Notes under the pieces: model-generated | Database searches by the model: none | Told to the model about the DNA's origin: nothing | The model's input: only the letters and a program-made list of their open reading frames with translations | Shown: positions 43,140 through 54,845 of the stretch, piece after piece | Numbering within the stretch: position 1 is the stretch's first letter | How the letters are laid out: each line of letters opens with the position of its first letter | Made by a program: the position numbers and the translations under genes | Source: Homarus americanus | Taxonomy: Eukaryota; Arthropoda; Malacostraca; Decapoda; Nephropidae | Reading direction: 5' to 3' | Assembly (NCBI RefSeq): GCF_018991925.1 | Contig: NW_024756914.1 | Span: forward strand, 8,824,089 to 8,888,088 | Length of the DNA stretch: 64,000 bases

Positions 43140-44720
43140 GAGACAATTTTCTATTCCAACATGTTAAAGATCCGACTCACTAAAGGGTGGAGCAATCACC
43201 CAAATTGTTGGATTTCATCATAACTAGAGGAAGCTATGGTGGCAAATCTGGAACACCTAGCCCCTATTGTCACTGGTCACCATGTAATGTTGTCCTTCAG
43301 ATTTAACTGTTAGTTGGTTCATGACAAAAGCAGGTCCAGGTTCAAATATTACAAAGGAAATTATGATGGGATGAGGGAGGAGATGAGGGGGTATACACTG
43401 TCCTGACTTACTGAGGAATGAGAATGCAGATACTACGTTGAATATCATAGCCAGGAAAGATAACCATTTGATCGATAAATATATACCCAATACCAAACCC
43501 AGTGCCTCCAGGAATACAAGGAGACTGCTACACATGAACCATGCGGCGGTCGACAAAGTTAAAAAGAAAACTCAGGATTTTGAGATGTGGGTTAGGACAA
43601 ATGATAAGCAGGACAGGAAGATGTATGCCAGATCCAGGAACCAAGCAAAGCCAAGTGTAGAAGGGCTGAAAAAGAGTTTCAGAGGCAGAGTGCAAGTGAG
43701 GTCAAGTCAAACCCAAAGGCTTTTTACCGCTATGCAAAGTCGAAATTAAAAACGAAAGTAGGCATATCTGACCTGAGACTTGAAGATGGTAGTTAAGCAG
43801 ATTTTGACCAGGATATGGCGGAGGTGTTGGACCAATTCTTTTCTTCGGTGTTTACAAGAAAGGATGCAAACAATCTTCCTGCGTTTGAGGAAAGATGGTC
43901 TGACACACTGCTGAACCACATTGTGTTCTCGGATGAGGTTTTAAGAAATAAAATGTCAAAGCTAAAGATTCACAAGAGTCCCGGCCCTGATATGGTACAC
44001 CCCAGAGTGTTAAGAGAACTGTGTAACGAGCTTGTGGAGCCCCTTAAGATCCTGTTTTGCAAATGCCTGGAGGAGCAAAAGGTCCCCATTGATTGGAAAG
44101 TGGCTTATGCGAGTCCTATATTCAAGAAAGGTGAACGTCACTCCACAAATAATTGTAGACCAGTGAGTCTGACCAGCATAGTGTGCAAAGTACTAGAGAG
44201 CATCAAAAGAGATGCTATGATGGAACATCTACTACAAAACAACCTTGTAAAGGACTGCCAACATGGTTTTATGCCGGGATGATCCTGCTTAACACAATTA
44301 CTCAAGATACTGGATGTTTGGACTCAAATTCCAGAATAAGGCAGAAATGTCGACAAAATATACCTAGATTTTACCAAGGCTTTCAACAGCATACCCCATG
44401 AAAGGCTGCAAATTAAATTGAAAGAGTATGGGATTCAGGGAAGTGTCCTTGCATGGATTGGAGACTTTCTGCATGACTGCAAACAGTCATGTGTGCTTGT
44501 GACAAGCTGGGTACCACAGGGCAGTGTATTGGGCCAGTTATTGTTTGTTTGCTTCATAAATTATATGCCAGAAGCTATACACTCCTCCATTCTTCATACA
44601 AATGTTTGCAGACAATGCCAAGTATTATTAAAACACTTTGCAAACTTGAAAGAATGTGAGTCTAGCTATTGTGAACTTATATCAAATTTGACGAAGTGTT
44701 TTAGCAGCAATCTTGGATGG
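43140..44720 (+). mobile_element. CR1-like LINE copy D, fragment
   Basis: It begins in the last part of the endonuclease (TTCTATTCCAACATGTTAAAG) and runs through the linker and RT in the same order as copy B, ending after the FADD region near 44620-44720. The 3' UTR is absent. It abuts another LINE fragment at about 44770. Confidence 0.85.
43438..44640 (+). pseudogene. CR1-like ORF2 linker and RT, copy D
   Basis: Frames 43438-43749, 43815-44282, 44183-44401 and 44418-44640 give LIDKYIPNTKPSASRNTRR, FFSSVFTRKDANNLPAFEE, HKSPGPDMVHPRVL, NNCRPVSL and SWVPQGSVLGQLLFVCF. In the first catalytic block the motif reads DFTKAFNSIPH, with Asp to Asn and Ala to Thr drift; the second block reads MFADNAK, so the FADD pair is lost. 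It is more decayed than copies A-C. Confidence 0.8.
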
Positions 44721-44769
44721 ATGACTATGCTGTATTGCCTAAACAGCTACAGTCACTTAAAGAATGGTA

Positions 44770-45060
44770 AATGTAACGCTGGTGGGCAACGAAAAGGTAT
44801 AAGGATAACCTTAAGACAAACCTGAAAAAGTGACAAATTGACCCCCTCACCTGGGAGACAATCACTCCATACAGTAATGTTTGGAGGAGCACCACACGAG
44901 AAGGTGTTGATACTATCCAGTTTGCTCAACTACATACCATGGCAAATAAGCACCACCATCTGAGAAACACAGGCACTGCCTCTACCACACTAGATGTAAA
45001 CCTCCATATGTGCAACATCTGTGGATGACCCTGACGGTCACGTATCATTCTCTTGAACCA
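44770..45060 (+). pseudogene. LINE RT C-terminal fragment, other family
   Basis: Across two frames the block GGQRKGIR/KDNLK, TWETITPY and CNICGR with a terminal cysteine/histidine set resembles the C-terminus of a widespread arthropod non-LTR RT. The preceding part of that same kind of protein (LLYGSETWF ... DDSRLPKQ) is found at 61683-61985. Only the terminal 90 residues are present. Clade not determined. Confidence 0.55.
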
Positions 45061-45164
45061 CCTCACAGAGTGCTAACAAAGGTGATGTCACTAAAAACTC
45101 ACACCATTGTAACATTGCTGGATGATCATCATACTCGACTCCAAGTGACAGCAAAGTAGTAGTG

Positions 45165-45167
<3 letters not shown>

Positions 45168-45206
<39 letters not shown>

Positions 45207-45207
45207 T
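45168..45207. repeat. (TAA)n microsatellite
   Basis: About 13 AAT/TAA units. Confidence 0.95.
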
Positions 45208-45371
45208 GACGGTTTATTGAAAAAGTTCTGCAGCCCGAAGGCTGAAAATATACATTGGACATAAATGACTTATTACATACATTGGTGGTTTAACAAAAGC
45301 CTTCATGAGAGAAAGGTAAAGGAACATACAGTGAACATACAGATTAATGTAGGTGTTGAACAGCAAAAACG

Positions 45372-45645
45372 TAGTATAGTAACTCCCTCCCAGATGGTGT
45401 TAGGAGGGACCTCACGTGGTGTAGTAGTTCCCTCACAGATGGTGTTATGAGGGGCCTCACGTGGTGTAGTAATTCCCTCACAGATGGTGTTATGAGGGGC
45501 CTCACGTGGTGTAGTAATTCCCTCACCTCACGTGGTGTAGTAATTCCCTCACAGATGGTGTTATGAGGGGCCTCACGGTGGCACAGATGGTGTTATGAGG
45601 GGGTGGTGTAGTAATTCCCTCACAGATGGTGTTATATGAGTGAGG
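45372..45645. repeat. Minisatellite, 45-bp unit
   Basis: The unit GTGGTGTAGTAATTCCCTCA plus CAGATGGTGTTATGAGGGG-CCTCAC occurs about five to six times. Some units are truncated at about 45525 and 45575-45605, typical of unequal exchange. Confidence 0.88.
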
Positions 45646-46264
45646 TGTGGTCCCAGGCCTTCCTATCGTAGACGGATTAACACATCGCTGGTTGTTGGGT
45701 CTCACGGGCCGTTATCACTGGGTACCTGGGACCTCACTGTGTGAAGGTTAACTTGGGTACTACTGTTACTGTTGAGTTGTTCTCACTGACTTAAGCACTG
45801 TTCACCACTGTTCACCTCTGTTTAACACTGGTTCCATTCCTTTCCTAAATGAAATAGTAACTTCTGGCGAGAACATGTTGATATTCCGGTGGGGAGGAGG
45901 GTTCAGGGGAGGGAGTTGGTATGGGCCAACATAACAGCTAACCTGGCTGCTCCGAGAGGAGCGCCAGGTACTTCTTGACCCTTCGGTGGTCAAGGATGTA
46001 GTGTTAGGATGTGTGTGTGTGTTTACATGTGTTTGCTAGTGTTTGGGTATTAACTGGTACTGGGGTGGGGGGAGGGGGGGCAGTTCGTGTCCATTGTTTA
46101 TGTAAGGCATTACACATTACAGTATTTTCTTGTTCTACTGTATATACCAAGACATTTGAAAAAAGTCTGGGTATCAAGTCCAGATCCAGTCAGGTAACCC
46201 CACAGCTCCTCTCAAACATTTTCTGTTACCCTTATATTAACACATCAGTGTAAAGACAGTACTA
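45646..46264. other. Intergenic, nothing recognised
   Basis: GT-rich patch at 46008-46080; no gene supported. Confidence 0.5.
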
Positions 46265-46399
46265 CAGCATGCCCTTCAAATTCGTGGGGGTTTGAGTCTC
46301 AAAATGGCCGCGAATTGCCAAAACTGCGAGTACATTTTTACTCATGTGCAAAGAAATGTATATTCCCTTTATGTGTTTGTCCTTAGGACAATTACAGTA
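46265..46399. mobile_element. MITE M2, second copy, left part
   Basis: CAGCATGCCCTTCAAATTCG follows TA and matches the M2 left end at 42373. The match continues through TCTCAAAATGGC and ATATTCCCTTTATGT, then is broken at a TA by MITE M1 copy 2. It resumes at about 47257 with TTTTACCTGTA, so M2 is older than M1 here. Confidence 0.65.
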
Positions 46400-47254
46400 C
46401 AGTGACCCCTCCGTTAACGAAGTCAATCCGTTCCAGAAGGTCGTTCGTTAACCGAAAAGTTCGTTAACTGAAACCATTGTTTCAATGGGTTTTTGGGTAA
46501 TTGGTTCCAGCTCACCGAAAATTTCCTAAATTCAACAAAAATGGTAGAAAAGTTCACTTACTTTGAGGTGTGTATGTAGGAGGCTCCTGGATGATGATGA
46601 TGATGATGGGATTTAGAATGGGGGTGGAGGAGAAGGAAGAAGAGAAGGCATTGGGGTGGAAGAGAAGTCACCCCATGGCGCCATTTCACCCATAAAATTT
46701 TAGCTCTCTTGGTGTAATTCAAGATTATTTTCTTTAAATCAACACTGCACTGCATTATATATTGTCAATATGTAAAATATATTTCAAAATGACCAATAAT
46801 TTGCTTGGAAACACAGAAAAAAAGCGTTTAGTTGAAGAGAGTCTCAAGCAAGATGTTACCTCCAGTGAAAACAGAGAGAGACAAACTCCTGTTTGCTGTG
46901 TTAAGAGGCTGGATGCCGAGCATTAAACTAGTCACTTTACCTTCAATTATGTTCAATAACTGTTAAAATGGCTAAAAAATTGAATATTAAACTTTTAAAA
47001 TTATTGAAGAGTATAAACTTCTTGATATTTACTAAAATAGTAAGGAATTTAAGCCCTAGAACCGATTAATGTATTGGCGGACTGATACTAAAGCTGGTTG
47101 CCCGGCCAGTGCAAGCGAAAACATGTTGAGGTCGGTTCGTAAGAACTTCGTAAACAGAATTTTTTTTCGTTAACCGAATTGAAGATCCTTATGGAAGGCA
47201 GTTCGTTAACCGAAATTTCGTTAACCGAGGCGTTCGTTAAATGAGGGGTCACTG
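46400..47254. mobile_element. MITE M1 copy 2 (855 bp)
   Basis: The TIR is CAGTGACCCCTCCGTTAACG and on the complement CAGTGACCCCTCATTTAACG, flanked by TA (46398-46399, 47255-47256). The interior is shared with 27578-28396 over hundreds of bases. Ends have diverged more than the interior core. Non-coding. Confidence 0.92.
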
Positions 47255-47283
47255 TATTTCTTTTACCTGTACCGTATGCATGT

Positions 47284-47646
47284 ATAATAATAATATAATG
47301 GTTGCCCCTCGTGTAACGAGGATGGCCGGCCCAAGGGCCACCTAGGCGTGAATTTGTTTAAAATGTAGAAGCTGTCACCAACACAACAACTACACCCTAA
47401 GTTAACGAGTTGCATGACCCAGTGTCAAGGAATAGTCCGAGTAGACCGGACAACTCGCCAACTGCACTGGCTAACCATTACCCCGGAGCACGATCCGTAA
47501 ATTGATTAACATCCTGGTTCCCAATTACTGCTGGGTAGACAGAGGCAAATGGCGTAAAGAAACTTGCCCATTGTTTCATCCTGCCCAGGGATCGAACCCG
47601 GGTCCACTCGCTTGCGAGGCGAGCATGCTGACCATTACACCACAGG
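47284..47646 (-). mobile_element. tRNA-derived SINE family A, copy 2
   Basis: On the minus strand the head reads GGTGTAATGGTCAGCATG (A box), then CTCGC-CTCGCAA-GCGAG, an anticodon-arm-like hairpin with CGC in the loop, and GGGTTCGATCCCTGGG (B box). The body matches copy 1 at 31152. The tail is (ATT)n at 47284-47298. Its promoter boxes are better preserved than in copy 1. The acceptor stem is not complete, so I do not call it a tRNA gene. Confidence 0.88.
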
Positions 47647-47701
47647 TGTGTGTGTGCGTGTGTAACCACACACACACACATACACACACAAATAAATAAT
47701 A

Positions 47702-48871
47702 CAGGTTGTCCCTCTCTAGTCCGGCATTCTATGGTCCAGAAACTCTCGTGGTCCGGAACGATTTTAGTTTGCCCATGGAGAAAATTAATTTGAGTCTGGT
47801 ACTTTCGATGTTTGGCAAAATTTTGCCTTATTTAACCTACCTTTTTGGCGAATTACTACCTGTAATAAAGCAACATCCTAATAAACCAACGAAAATAACA
47901 CAGATAAAGTTAAATAAAAACTAAAAACAACACAGAAAAAGGTTTTATGTTCTACAGCTTCAGCTAGAGTTGAACCTGATGACTTGGCAACTTTGTCATT
48001 CGAGTAAAAACACACACAACAACATTGGCTGTCCTTATAATTTCAACTTTACCACCACTGGTGGGTAGAATTTTTTTTTTAAATTCAGAAACATTAATTA
48101 AAATATATATGAAGAGTAAATAAGTGTTGCTTTCATATTCTTATGTAGAGTAATGACGATATGTTTTCACATGTGCGCACTTATATGCGCGCAGTCTCAC
48201 TTTTTTCTTTACCATTAATGGTTAGCTACTTATATTGTTCCATTTATTAACATTAAATAACATTACTTAAAACAACCATATTAATTGTTTACATTAATTT
48301 TACTACAGCTACAACCAGGGTCTTATTTTCTTCAGTTTTATATGTAGAACCGGTCAGTCACTGGTTTTGTAAACAACGAAAACAATGCCGTCTTGTCTCC
48401 TCGTGTGTTTTAATATTCTACGTATTACTAATGAATTGTATCGTTCATTTTGCACATAAACATTAATTCAATCAAAAAGACATTCAGTAATAAACAATAA
48501 TGAATCTTTTGTACATAAGAGAAATGACGCTGTTTACACGATTGTGCACATCTGAATGTTGGCTGGCCACTCAAACCCGTTGAAATCCGAGTTTCCCCCG
48601 TCGAAATTTTAAATTGTGTAGTGTTTTTTATATCCAAATAAAATACGATGAATTAAAAACTCGTGAAATTTGAGAACCTACTGTACAACATTTAACCCTT
48701 CAATATGTCTTCAAAGAGACCACGAAGCAGTGAAAGTGGTGCTAGTGCTTCCAAGCGTAAGCACAAGTCACTATCTATCCAGAAAAAGGGTGAATTTCCA
48801 TGGTCCGGAAATTTCCATGGTCCGGCACTGGTCAGGTCCCGAGGTTGCCGGACTAGTTGAGGTACAACCTG
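47702..48871 (+). mobile_element. Pogo-like element E (1.17 kb), deletion derivative
   Basis: The TIR CAGGTTGTCCCTCTCTAGTC and, on the complement, CAGGTTGTACCTCAACTAGT are flanked by TA (47700-47701, 48872-48873). GGTCCGGAA words recur near both ends. The ends resemble element D. It keeps a transposase start codon region at 48705, while the rest of the gene is deleted. An unrelated end-like sequence at about 48640-48683 suggests another nested insertion. Confidence 0.88.
48705..48860 (+). pseudogene. Truncated Tigger/jerky-type transposase N-terminus
   Basis: ATG at 48705 opens 51 codons. They begin MSSKRPRSSESGASASKRKH, with KSLSIQKKGE where the CENP-B-like HTH should start, and then run into the right TIR and stop at 48858. 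The basic head is typical of Tigger and jerky transposases. The DNA-binding fold is incomplete, so function is unlikely. Confidence 0.6.
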
Positions 48872-48873
48872 TA

Positions 48874-49780
48874 ATGGGTAAATCCTCTCACAAATATATA
48901 CCAATCAGAAACAAGACTACAAAATGTATCTAAATGTAGAAAAAAAATGCACAAGTCTACCCTCAAGTCAACTCCATGCTTTGTTTTTAAAGTTGGGTTG
49001 GTTGGGTTGCCATACGGCAATTTTTTCCTCGTAAAAATTAATGTCTCTAGAATGAATGGCATTTGAGCTCCAGTTGGGTTGATACACAGATCAAATATAC
49101 AAAATTTCTTTTGTAGCCATCTAGCCAACCCAGCATGAAGGATGTTGGTAATTGTGGTTTAATATTGTACTTTTTCACAATATGTATGTAGGATGGTGTG
49201 TGCATGTAACTGAGTAAAAATAAATGAAGAAAGTTACGTATATCTACCCAAAAATACGAGTTGAAAAAACCATAACACCTCACAGCTTGACCTAGTAGCC
49301 TGGTGGTTACAATGATGAGCTAACCTAGCTACAGTGCCATGATTAATCATTATTAAACATTATTCTATCAGTAAACACTAATAATAACAGTAAATCCAGT
49401 GAAATATGGCAGGGAGAGAGGAGAGTTACAACTGTCAACGACGCCATTATATCTTCTGGAAACATGATCTTGGTGTCAAAATTGGGGTTTTTGACCATGG
49501 AAAATCGATTGTTGGCATAAATCCAAGATAGCCACCAAATTCACCATGAAATAGGAATTGTAAAATAATTTTGCAGGTTTTCCTGATATAATGTTTATAT
49601 CCATATCTTTTTGTTGCTTGTTGGCTACAGCATTTTTATTTTCTGCAAAGTGCCCCCCAGTACTCCAGAATTTTGTGACAAGAGAGGTCATGACAGAGGA
49701 AATTGGAAACAAAGTCATGAATGCTACTGTAAAGGGCAAGGAAAAATACCTGGCCTTTCACCAAGGAGAAAACATCAAAC
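48874..49780. other. Intergenic, nothing firmly recognised
   Basis: No supported gene. A few transposase-like codons may precede the minisatellite, but no homology is secure. Confidence 0.4.
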
Positions 49781-51613
49781 TTGTGTGACACCATTCATAG
49801 AACAAAGTGTCACACCATTCATAGAACAAAGTGTCACATCAGTCATAGAACAAAGTGTCACACCATTCATAGAACAAAGTGTCACATCAGTCATAGAACA
49901 AAGTGTCACACCATTCATAGAACAAAGTGTCACACCATTCATAGAACAAAGTGTCACACCATTCATAGAACAAAGTGTCACACCATTCATAGAACAAAGT
50001 GTCACACCATTCATAGAAAAAAGTGTCACACCAGTCATAGAACAAAGTGTCACACCAGTCATAGAACAAAGTGTCACACCATTCATAGAACAAAGTGTCA
50101 CACCATTCATAGAACAAAGTGTCACACCATTCATAGAACAAAGTGTCACACCATTCATAGAACAAAGTGTCACACCATTCATAGAACAAAGTGTCACACC
50201 AGTCATAGAACAAAGTGTCACACCATTCATAGAACAAAGTGTCACACCATTCATAGAACAAAGTGTCACACCATTCATAGAACAAAGTGTCACACCATTC
50301 ATAGAACAAAGTGTCACAGTGTCATAGAACAAAGTGTCACACCATTCATAGAATTCATAGAATAAAGTGTCACACCAGTCATAGAACAAAGTGTCACACC
50401 AGTCATAGAACAAAGTGTCACACCATTCATAGAACAAAGTGTCACACCATTCATAGAACAAAGTGTCACACCATTCATAGAACAAAGTGTCACACCATTC
50501 ATAGAACAAAGTGTCACACCATTCATAGAACAAAGTGTCACACCAGTCATAGAACAAAGTGTCACACCATTCATAGAACAAAGTGTCACACCATTCATAG
50601 AACAAAGTGTCACACCATTCATAGAACAAAGTGTCACACTATTCATAGAACAAAGTGTCACACAAAGTGTCACACTCATTCATAGAACAAAGTGTCACAC
50701 TATCTATAGAACAAAAGTGTCACACCATTCATAGAACAAAAAGTGTCACACCAGTCACAGAACAAAGTGTCACACCAGTCATAGAACAAAGTGTCACACC
50801 AGTCATAGAACAAAGTGTCACACCATTCATAGAACAAAGTGTCACACCATTCATAGAACAAAGTGTCACACCATTCATAGAACAAAGTGTCACATCAGTC
50901 ATAGAACAAAGTGTCACACCAGTCATAGAACAAAGTGTCACACCATTCATAGAACAAAGTGTCACACCATTCATAGAACAAAGTGTCACACCATTCATAG
51001 AACAATATTTGTGTCACACCATTCATAGAACAAAGTGTCACAACACCATTCATAGAACAAAGTTGTGTCACACCATTTATAGAACTAAGTGTCACAGCAT
51101 TCATAGAACAAAGTTGTGTCACACCATTCATAGAACAAAGTGTCACACCATTCATAGAACAAAGTTGTGTCACACCATTCATAGAACAAAGTGTCACACC
51201 ATTCATAGAACAAAGTTGTGTCACACCATTCATAGAACAAAGTGTCACACCATTCATAGAACAAAGTTATGTCACACCAGTCATAGAACAAAGTTGTGTC
51301 ACACCATTCATAGAACAAAGTGTCACACCATTCATAGAACAAAGTGTGTCACACAGTTGTGTCACACCATTCATAGAACAAAGTTGTGTCACACCATTCA
51401 TAGAACAAAGTGTCACACCATTCATAGAACAAAGTTGTGTCACACCAGTCATAGAACAAAGTTGTGTCACACCATTCATAGAACAAAGTGTCACACCATT
51501 CATAGAACAAAGTTGTGTCACACCATTCATAGAACAAAGTGTCACACCATTCATAGAACAAAGTTGTGTCACACCATTCATAGAACAAAGTGTCACACCA
51601 TTCATAGAACAAA
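49781..51613. repeat. 24-bp minisatellite, about 75 units
   Basis: The unit is CACACCATTCATAGAACAAA-GTGT, with a common ATT-to-AGT variant (CACCAGTCATAG). From about 51010 onward a 27-bp form (GTTGTGTCACACC...) alternates with the 24-bp form, giving a 51-bp higher-order unit. Because 24 is divisible by three, long ORFs such as (VTPFIEQS)n, (CHTIHRTK)n, (FYEWCDTL)n and (LCSMNGVT)n appear on both strands. They have no other coding signature and are not called as genes. Confidence 0.95.
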
Positions 51614-52169
51614 GCTCAAGACTATGAAGGCAATCAGAAATAAGCCACAAAAGACAACCAACAAGGTGGTGAAAGAAATGAACATGACAAAGAAGTTCAT
51701 TGAAATTGCCCACAACCGAGACCTCACCACAAATGATCTTCTGAAGTACAATATTGTGATCTATCCTCTCCAGAATCAGCCATCATCATTGACGTCGTGT
51801 TAACTGTCCGTAGAGTGACATTCACTAGGCTTTCAAATTTCTCTAATATTCTTTCAAAATTCTCAAAGATGACTAATGTGTACCAGATTTATGGAAGATG
51901 TGATTAAATCTTCAACATTTACAGTGACAACCCATCTGTGAAGGACAGTGAGAGAATGAGGAGAGCTGACATGACTCCCATCAATCTTAGTGTAGCTGAA
52001 CAGTCAACACATCTTCCCAAAGACATAACCACATTCTGGCCTTCTTAACAAAAATAAGATGCTTCTACAGAAGTTCATTTATTCTCATCTATGCAAAGGG
52101 TTCCTCAAAACCATGTCTACCCCACTGTGCTTCGCCAGGTCATTCCAGAAGACGATCAATGGCAGTATA
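51614..52169 (+). other. Remnant coding-like sequence after the minisatellite
   Basis: Frames give KPQKTTNKVVKEMNMTKKF at about 51640-51700, reminiscent of the second HTH of mariner-type transposases, and MRRADMTPINLSVAEQSTH near 51955-52010. Both are short and broken by stops. I cannot assign a family with confidence. Confidence 0.3.
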
Positions 52170-54844
52170 CAGTGAACCCTCACTTTACGCGGTTAATTGA
52201 ACCCACGGCGGCCCACGTAAAGTGAACAACATAACATATGGGATTAATTGAAATAGAGACCAGGCCGATCCCCAAACTCCACTTTTTCCCGACACAATAC
52301 GTATGTTTTACTAAAAATAACATCTTAACTTTATGATGGTATTCACACACACATAATATAGAAGGGAACAATCAATAAGAGAATAATAAACTGAAGGTTA
52401 GGTTAGAAAAAAACAAGGTTGGGGTTAACACTTACGTTAGTAGAAGAGATGGGTCAGCGTAGGGGAATGGAGGCTGGTTCTGAGGCAGAGGGCAGACTAC
52501 TGGCCCTCAGGTGAGTCTTCATCGGTGTCATCCACACTTACTAGTGCCTCCCTGACAAATCCCTCAAAGTCATCATCACTGTCTCTGCCTCTGTCACTAT
52601 CACTGGTTTGGGCTGGCTGTGGTGGGTTGCGGGCGAAGAACTCTGTTATGCTTTGCTGACGGCTGGTGTTTATGTTGTCGTGATAAACCTTGATGTAGGA
52701 CTCCATAGTCTGCAACTGCTAGGTAGTGAAGATTTCATACCTGTTAGCGTCAGGGTCGTCGGAAAGGAGGAGCTTGACTTTCTCAATACACTCGATGGCA
52801 CCCCTTACATTACTATGGGATAAGCGGTGTTCTACTTGGGATGACGCACCACTTGCCTCTTCACTGACGTCATCATCATCTAGCATCTCGTCGGCAGTCA
52901 CATCAGGATCCCTTATCACCTCCAGGATGTCGTCGTTGGTGGTCTCGGAGAAGCCTGCAGCTGTAACACTCTGCGCAGCTTCTCTGGCAAGGTCCACTGC
53001 TACTGCAACAGTCTGAACCTCACCAGTCACAGATTTACTCTGCCTAACACCCGGAATGCCTTGCAACACATGTCTCCATGCGTAACGAACAGTTGCTACA
53101 GACAGCTGATCCCATGCCTCCACCAAGAAGTCCACAGCTTTCTTGACGTTGAATGTTCTCCAGAATTGTTTCAAAAGTACTTCTTGCTCTACCAACTGTT
53201 CATCCTCGTCGTCTTCGCTCTTGCTATCGGTGTTGGTGTCACTCAGGTTACGCAACTCTTCCTTGGTGTTGGTGTAGTCGTTCAGGAGGTTGAATTTTTT
53301 AGCAGAGAATGCAGCTTTTACATTACAGATCAATTCTTGGTCCATGGGTTGTATTATAGACGTAGTGTTGGGAGGAAGGAAGACCACTTTTACGTTGGGG
53401 GTGACGATCTAACAGTAGGGGCGAGTGTCCTGGTGCGTTGTCCAGCAGCAACAAAATCTTGAATGGCACATTCTGTCGCTCACAGAATTTCTTTACGTCG
53501 GGAACAAAACAGTCATCAAACCAGGAGAGGGACAGTGTAGAGAACATCCACGCCTTATGTGCGGTCAGCCAGTGGACATTTAGCTTGGCCATGTCCATGG
53601 TTTTGTAGGCGTGCGGCTTGCATGCTGTGTGGATCACCGATAACTTGAGCTTACAGGTACCGGAGGCATTGGTGGTAAACAGGATGGTGATGCGTTCCTT
53701 CTGCATCTTCCGGCCCCGAATCCTGCTGGCATTCTTTACAACGAATGACTTGGAAGGTAGCTTTTTCCAGAAAAGACCAGATTCGTCCATGTTAAACACC
53801 TGGTCGTCACTGTACTGTCCTTCCTCCATAATCTCACGTAAAAACGGAGGAAATTCCCTAGCCGCAGCACGGTCAGCACTCGCTTCTTCACCACCAATGT
53901 TTATATTGGTGATCTTGTTCCGGATCTTAAACCTCTGTAACCACCCAGAGGAAGCATTAAAGGGTTTGGGCTCTGTAATTCCCATCTTTCGTGCCACTGC
54001 GATGTACAGTTCACGTGCGTAGTCCTTAACAGAGCGCGTGTCGACCGCCATGTTCCGTCGCGCCTGACGCACCAAGTACCTCACAAGTAATTTTTCTGTC
54101 TTGAGAAGCACCTGGTTGTGAAAATACTTGATCATAGAAGCACCTGTAGACTTTGTGATCTTCATGTGCTCCTTTATCTTGGCTGCATCCTTCTTTATTG
54201 TTCGAATCGTAGATTCATTCACACCATGCTGGCACGCCAAATCAACCTGCCTTGTTCCTTTCTCCAACTCTTGGATGATGGTATACTTCACCTCGTAGCT
54301 TAAGGAACATGTGTCTTCTTTGGCTTAGTGCCGCTGGGTCCAGGTAAGGAAAGGTTTCTCTCTGGGGGTGGTGGTCCGGCGGAAGCCATTTTACTGAACA
54401 ATGGATGCACGATTTCACGGTGTGGCCTTGAGGGATGAAACTGCCACGGCTAGGTCAAGCGTCGTCTTTCCTCCCTCCCTCCCTCCCTTCCCCGGGTGGA
54501 CACGTCATAATACTTTAAGCCAATTACAGCTAGCAGCAGAAGGGGGTAGGGATGCATGGCCAATCACAGTCCGATACGTCATATGACGTCAGTGATAACG
54601 CAACAAAGACACACACTGCGCAGCCTTACCGCGTGGCTTGCCCAAGCAGAGGGAGGAGGAGGGAGAGGCGAGGAGCACAGGCAGGCAGGCGGCGGGTGGC
54701 AGGTGGGGCGAATCTAAAAATAGCGTCGCGCCGGACACTCTCCGCATAATGGGGTTCACGTACCGCGTAATGTGAGCACGTTAGGTTCTGGCAAGGCACC
54801 GCGTAAACGTGGAATGTGGGACCGCGTAAAGTGAGGGTTAACTG
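52170..54844 (-). mobile_element. Tigger/pogo DNA transposon B, nearly complete
   Basis: TIRs CAGTGAACCCTCACTTTACG and, on the complement, CAGTTAACCCTCACTTTACG differ by one base in 20 and are flanked by TA (52168-52169, 54845-54846). Further ACCGCGTAA words lie inside the right end. The transposase is on the minus strand with few lesions, so this is the youngest-looking DNA transposon in the window. The subterminal ATATGACGT and CCGATACGTC words are shared with 26334-27125. Confidence 0.95.
52497..54389 (-). pseudogene. Tigger-type transposase B, three small lesions
   Basis: ATG at 54389 opens MASAGPPPPERNLSLPG. A two-base excess in a GTGT run (about 54311-54314) shifts the frame. The main frame (54291-53323) has the CENP-B/HTH region (RQVDLACQHGVNES), a second HTH (SSGWLQRFKIRN) and the first two catalytic Asp blocks (FNMDESGLFW, LLLLDNAPGH). 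One extra C near 53405 shifts to the frame with the third Asp (IIQPMDQELI) and the tail (DEMLDDDDVSEEAS). A nonsense codon lies at 52719-52721 and the last part ends at 52497. Total span is about 630 codons, within the usual Tigger range. It would have bound TIRs and cut and pasted at TA; all three Asp residues remain encoded. Confidence 0.9.
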
Positions 54845-54845
54845 T

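Noticed and set aside
47580..47646. Functional tRNA-Ala gene on the minus strand
   Set aside because: A and B boxes and an anticodon-like arm are visible, but the acceptor stem is incomplete and the sequence continues into a SINE body shared with 31152-31515.
49781..51613. CRISPR-like array
   Set aside because: Units are contiguous without unique spacers, and the sequence is eukaryotic.
49781..51803. Long ORFs through the 24-bp repeat as a repetitive secreted or structural protein
   Set aside because: Four frames on both strands are equally open because the unit length is a multiple of three; there is no signal peptide, no unique coding flank and no frame preference.
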